Source: JARLGU01 sp036504535
GTDB taxonomy: Bacteria; Armatimonadota; Armatimonadia; Armatimonadales; Capsulimonadaceae
Assembly: GCA_036504535.1 (NCBI GenBank)
Contig: DASXUY010000039.1
Location: 1 to 64,000, forward strand
Reading direction: 5' to 3'
Length of the DNA stretch: 64,000 nt
Positions 61,204 through 64,000 of the stretch are shown here, piece after piece; within the stretch, counting starts at the first letter, position 1; the number at the start of each line of letters is the position of its first letter. The notes beneath the pieces were generated by a model. The model had not been told where the DNA came from. It ran no database searches and saw only the letters and a program-made list of their open reading frames with translations. The position numbers were made by a program, and so were the translations under genes.

Positions 61204-64000
61204 ATGGGCGAAAACGGTTTTGCACGCGAAGCGAAGCTGCGATATCGACGAGCATGGCACATCGGCTGGCTGGCGATAGTTTGCGTCATGCTCGGCTGCG
61301 AGCCGTCCCTGGCTGTCGAAGTTTCTAATGCTCCGGTATTGCGCATTGATACGGGGACGCATACCGCTGCCATCAACCGTATTGCTATTGATCCGGCCGG
61401 GCGATACATGGTCACGGGCTCGCTGGACAAGACGGCGCGGGAGTTTGACCTTCGCACCGGCGGGCTAATTCGGGTGCTTCGACCTCCCATCGGGTTCGCG
61501 CAGGAGGGACAGCTCAACGGTATCGCGGTGTCTCCCGACGGTGCTATTATCGCGTGCGGCGGATCGACAGGGTATCAGTGGGACGAAACCGACTGCATCT
61601 ACCTATTCAACTCCAGCGACGGCAGCGTCGTGCGGCGCATTGTTGGGTTTCCGAATGCCATTGTCGATCTCGCGTTCTCGCCAGACGGACGTTACCTCGC
61701 GGCCGTCGGGAATGCGGGCGGATTGCGGGTCTACGCGTCAGCGACAGGGGCACTTGTCGGTGAAGACACGGCGTATGGCAACCAGGCACACGCTGTCGCT
61801 TTTGACCCATCCTCGACGCCATCGATGGCACGCATCACAACGACTTGTTACGACGGATTTGTGCGATGCTACACGCTGAATGATGCTGGTGCGACACTTA
61901 CCAACAAGGCGCGATTGATGAACGGCAAGTTGGTGCATGGATTGGCGTATTCGCCTGACGGCAAGAGGCTGGCTGTTTGCTATGCCGATAGCATGAAGGT
62001 CGACGTCTTATCGGCGACCGACCTGCGCGTTGAGAGCAGCGCCGATACCGGGGGGCTTGACGGCACCTGGCTTGGGTCGCTGGCGTGGTCGCGTGACGGC
62101 GAGTTTCTATATGCGGCTGGTGCAGCTCATAACGTGTCGGGAGAGAATATCGTGCGCCGCTGGACGGCTGGAGGCAGGGGCGCTGCGCGTGATATTGTTG
62201 CGGGCCGCGGCGGGCTTATGGACCTCAAGACGCTATCCGATGGCAACGTGGCGTATGCATCCGGCGATGCTAGCATAGGCATAATCAACGCAACCGGAGC
62301 CGTTGTCAGCGTAAAGGCCCCGCCGACCGCCGAATTCCGCGCCGCTGGAAATGCGTTTCGGGTGTCTGCCGACGGATCGAAGGTATCGTTCGGCTATTCC
62401 ATGTGGGGGAAAAACACAGCGACATTTTCGGTCAGCGCGTTGTCACTTCAAGGCGAGCTCGCTCCTCAGGATGTGGCACCGCCAATCGTCAACGCGGCAA
62501 GTTGGTCTGTCACGAACTGGCTTAACAATGCCGAGCCTCGGGTGAATGGGTCTGTGATAGCCCTGAGCCCGTACGAGCTTTCAAGGAGCCTGGCGATTGC
62601 GCCAGACAGGACGGGGTTCGTCCTTGGCGCAAGCTGGAACGTCTACGACTTCGCAGCGGATCGCACTCTGAGGTGGCGTGTGCCGTCGCCCGCCGCAACG
62701 TGGGCGGTCAATGTGAGCGGTGATGGACGATTGGCTGTATGTGGGTTTGGCGACGGGACGATTCGATGGTACCGAATGAGTGATGGTCGGGAGCTATTGG
62801 CCCTCTTTCCGCACGCAGACACGAAGCGCTGGGTGCTTTGGACGCCATCAGGCTACTATGCCTGTTCGCCCGGTGGTGAGGATTTGATCGGATGGCACAT
62901 CAATCGTGGCAAAGATAAAGCTGCTGACTTCTTCCCCGCATCTCGGTTTCGCTCGCAGTTCTACCGACCCGAAATTGTCGAACGCGTGCTCACGACGCTG
63001 GATGAGGGCAGCGCTATTCGCGAGGCTAATGGCGCGTCCACGGGCAGCAGCGCCGCCAGCGACATATCACGGAAACTCCCGCCCGTTATCACAATCATAT
63101 CGCCTCAATCCGGCGAGGCAGTTGCGACCGACACGGTAACCGTCCGATACACATTGAGAACCCCATCGGGCGAGCCGAGCACGGGGATTCGCGTGCTGGT
63201 GGACGGCCGACCGATTTCGTCGGCGACACGGAGGATCACCGTCGTTTCCGAGGCGGGACAGGGCGATTCGATGACCGTGGTTATTCCCCGCCGCGACTGC
63301 GCGATCAGCTTGATCGCCGCGAATCGGTTCGCCGAGTCGGAGGCGGCGACTGTCAAGGTCTTTTGGCGGAATGCTGGTGCTGCTCCAACGGTTGACGCGC
63401 TCAAGCCGAAGCTGTACATCCTTGCGGTAGGAGTCTCAGCGTACAAAGACCAGAGTATACAGTTGACCTTTCCCGCGAAAGATGCGACTGACTTTGTCTC
63501 GTCAATGATCAGGCAGAAGGGGCAGCTCTATTCAGATGTCACAGTCAAGTCGCTGACTAATACCCAGGCGACGCGTGATGGCATCCTGGATGGTCTCGAC
63601 TGGATTCAAAAGCAGACGACCAGCAAGGACGTCGCGATGGTGTTCTTCAGCGGCCACGGCACCACCGACGCCGACCAGACATACTACTACCTGCCCTATG
63701 ACTTCAACTTCGACCACGTCCGCAGTACCGGTTTGCCTGACACTGAAATACGACGCACGCTTCAGTCCATCGCTGGCAAAACCATCTTCTTCGTGGACAG
63801 CTGCGAGTCTGGCAACGCCATCGGCCGCAAAGGGCTGGGCGGCGGCCTGACCAAGGTGATCAACGAGTTATCATCTGCGGAAAACGGGGCTATCGTGTTC
63901 GCGGCATCGACTGGCAAGCAGTCGGCGCTGGAAAAGCCTGAGTGGGGTAACGGAGCGTTCACAAAAGCTGTGGTCGAGGGGCTTATGGGGCAAGCTGACT
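61204..64000 (+). CDS. WD40-repeat / caspase-like (C14) protease, 3' end cut by window
   Basis: Open for 932 codons from ATG 61204 (GGGAG ten bases upstream) to the window edge with no stop. An N-terminal hydrophobic stretch (WHIGWLAIVCVMLGC ... SLAVEV) is a likely export signal. Residues about 40-590 hold WD40-type blades (INRIAIDPAGRYMVTGSLDK, VDLAFSPDGRYLAAVGN, WAVNVSGDGRLAVCGFGDGT). A linker and an Ig-like stretch (VITIISPQSGEAVATD) follow. From about residue 738 comes a caspase-like p20 domain: LYILAVGVSAYKD, VFFSGHG (His818) and FFVDSCESG (Cys867). The fold acts as an Arg/Lys- or Asp-directed peptidase in relatives. The rest of the protein lies beyond the window. Confidence 0.9.
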   Translation, partial: MGENGFAREAKLRYRRAWHIGWLAIVCVMLGCEPSLAVEVSNAPVLRIDTGTHTAAINRIAIDPAGRYMVTGSLDKTAREFDLRTGGLIRVLRPPIGFAQEGQLNGIAVSPDGAIIACGGSTGYQWDETDCIYLFNSSDGSVVRRIVGFPNAIVDLAFSPDGRYLAAVGNAGGLRVYASATGALVGEDTAYGNQAHAVAFDPSSTPSMARITTTCYDGFVRCYTLNDAGATLTNKARLMNGKLVHGLAYSPDGKRLAVCYADSMKVDVLSATDLRVESSADTGGLDGTWLGSLAWSRDGEFLYAAGAAHNVSGENIVRRWTAGGRGAARDIVAGRGGLMDLKTLSDGNVAYASGDASIGIINATGAVVSVKAPPTAEFRAAGNAFRVSADGSKVSFGYSMWGKNTATFSVSALSLQGELAPQDVAPPIVNAASWSVTNWLNNAEPRVNGSVIALSPYELSRSLAIAPDRTGFVLGASWNVYDFAADRTLRWRVPSPAATWAVNVSGDGRLAVCGFGDGTIRWYRMSDGRELLALFPHADTKRWVLWTPSGYYACSPGGEDLIGWHINRGKDKAADFFPASRFRSQFYRPEIVERVLTTLDEGSAIREANGASTGSSAASDISRKLPPVITIISPQSGEAVATDTVTVRYTLRTPSGEPSTGIRVLVDGRPISSATRRITVVSEAGQGDSMTVVIPRRDCAISLIAANRFAESEAATVKVFWRNAGAAPTVDALKPKLYILAVGVSAYKDQSIQLTFPAKDATDFVSSMIRQKGQLYSDVTVKSLTNTQATRDGILDGLDWIQKQTTSKDVAMVFFSGHGTTDADQTYYYLPYDFNFDHVRSTGLPDTEIRRTLQSIAGKTIFFVDSCESGNAIGRKGLGGGLTKVINELSSAENGAIVFAASTGKQSALEKPEWGNGAFTKAVVEGLMGQAD

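Overview
The window looks like a chromosomal segment of an Armatimonadota bacterium. The main evidence is two prepilin-like DUF1559 proteins whose N-termini carry the FPVFA-AREKARQ signature usual in that phylum (planctomycete homologues usually read LLPAVQ-AREAARR). The rest fits: moderately high GC, a TolC-type outer-membrane protein implying a diderm envelope, many secreted glycosidases, and several UroD-like and PhyH-like proteins. The assignment is an inference from protein style, not from a marker gene.

Layout. 1-860: the 5' end of an ISL3-family transposase running off the left edge, then a gene-free stretch packed with small palindromes and two repeat structures. 860-5,420: a DUF4864 protein, a thioredoxin-fold protein without a redox motif, a DinB protein and Lon protease. 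5,560-12,264: a promoter followed by a cysteine-rich exported protein and a three-gene metal-type RND efflux operon. 12,265-13,164: gene-free. 13,165-15,265: a frameshifted lipoprotein gene and rarA. 15,473-18,406: PhyH dioxygenase, AraC regulator and UroD/MtaA-like protein. 18,536-31,130: secreted polysaccharide degradation under two regulators (a GntR/LacI chimera, then a giant GH42-like enzyme and a CE7-type esterase; a LacI protein, then a prepilin-like protein and two GH71 alpha-1,3-glucanases). 31,232-34,362: a second AraC, PhyH, UroD-like set. 34,490-39,729: a second prepilin-like protein and a second giant GH42-like enzyme. 39,866-52,008: a co-directional cluster without signal peptides (three TIM-barrel glycosidase-like proteins, SGNH esterase, GH78 rhamnosidase, sialidase-fold protein, then an Eis-like acetyltransferase), with four copies of one palindromic repeat between genes. 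52,009-54,732: a gene-free repeat-bearing stretch, two tandem unknown paralogues and a second CE7-like esterase. 54,886-58,252: hybrid histidine kinase and HD-GYP response regulator. 58,682-64,000: secreted beta-helix glycosidase, and divergently a WD40-caspase protein cut by the right edge.

How it may work together. Secreted GH42-like, GH71, CE7 and beta-helix enzymes would cut and deacetylate complex glycans outside the cytoplasm, and the signal-less 40-51 kb enzymes would finish oligosaccharides inside. No sugar transporter is visible in the window. Control appears to be by GntR/LacI, LacI and two AraC proteins, at least two of which have promoter-proximal palindromes. The most interesting items are the duplicated AraC/PhyH/UroD module, the prepilin-glycosidase pairing, the orphan tandem paralogues, and the interspersed palindromic repeats together with a recurrent promoter box.
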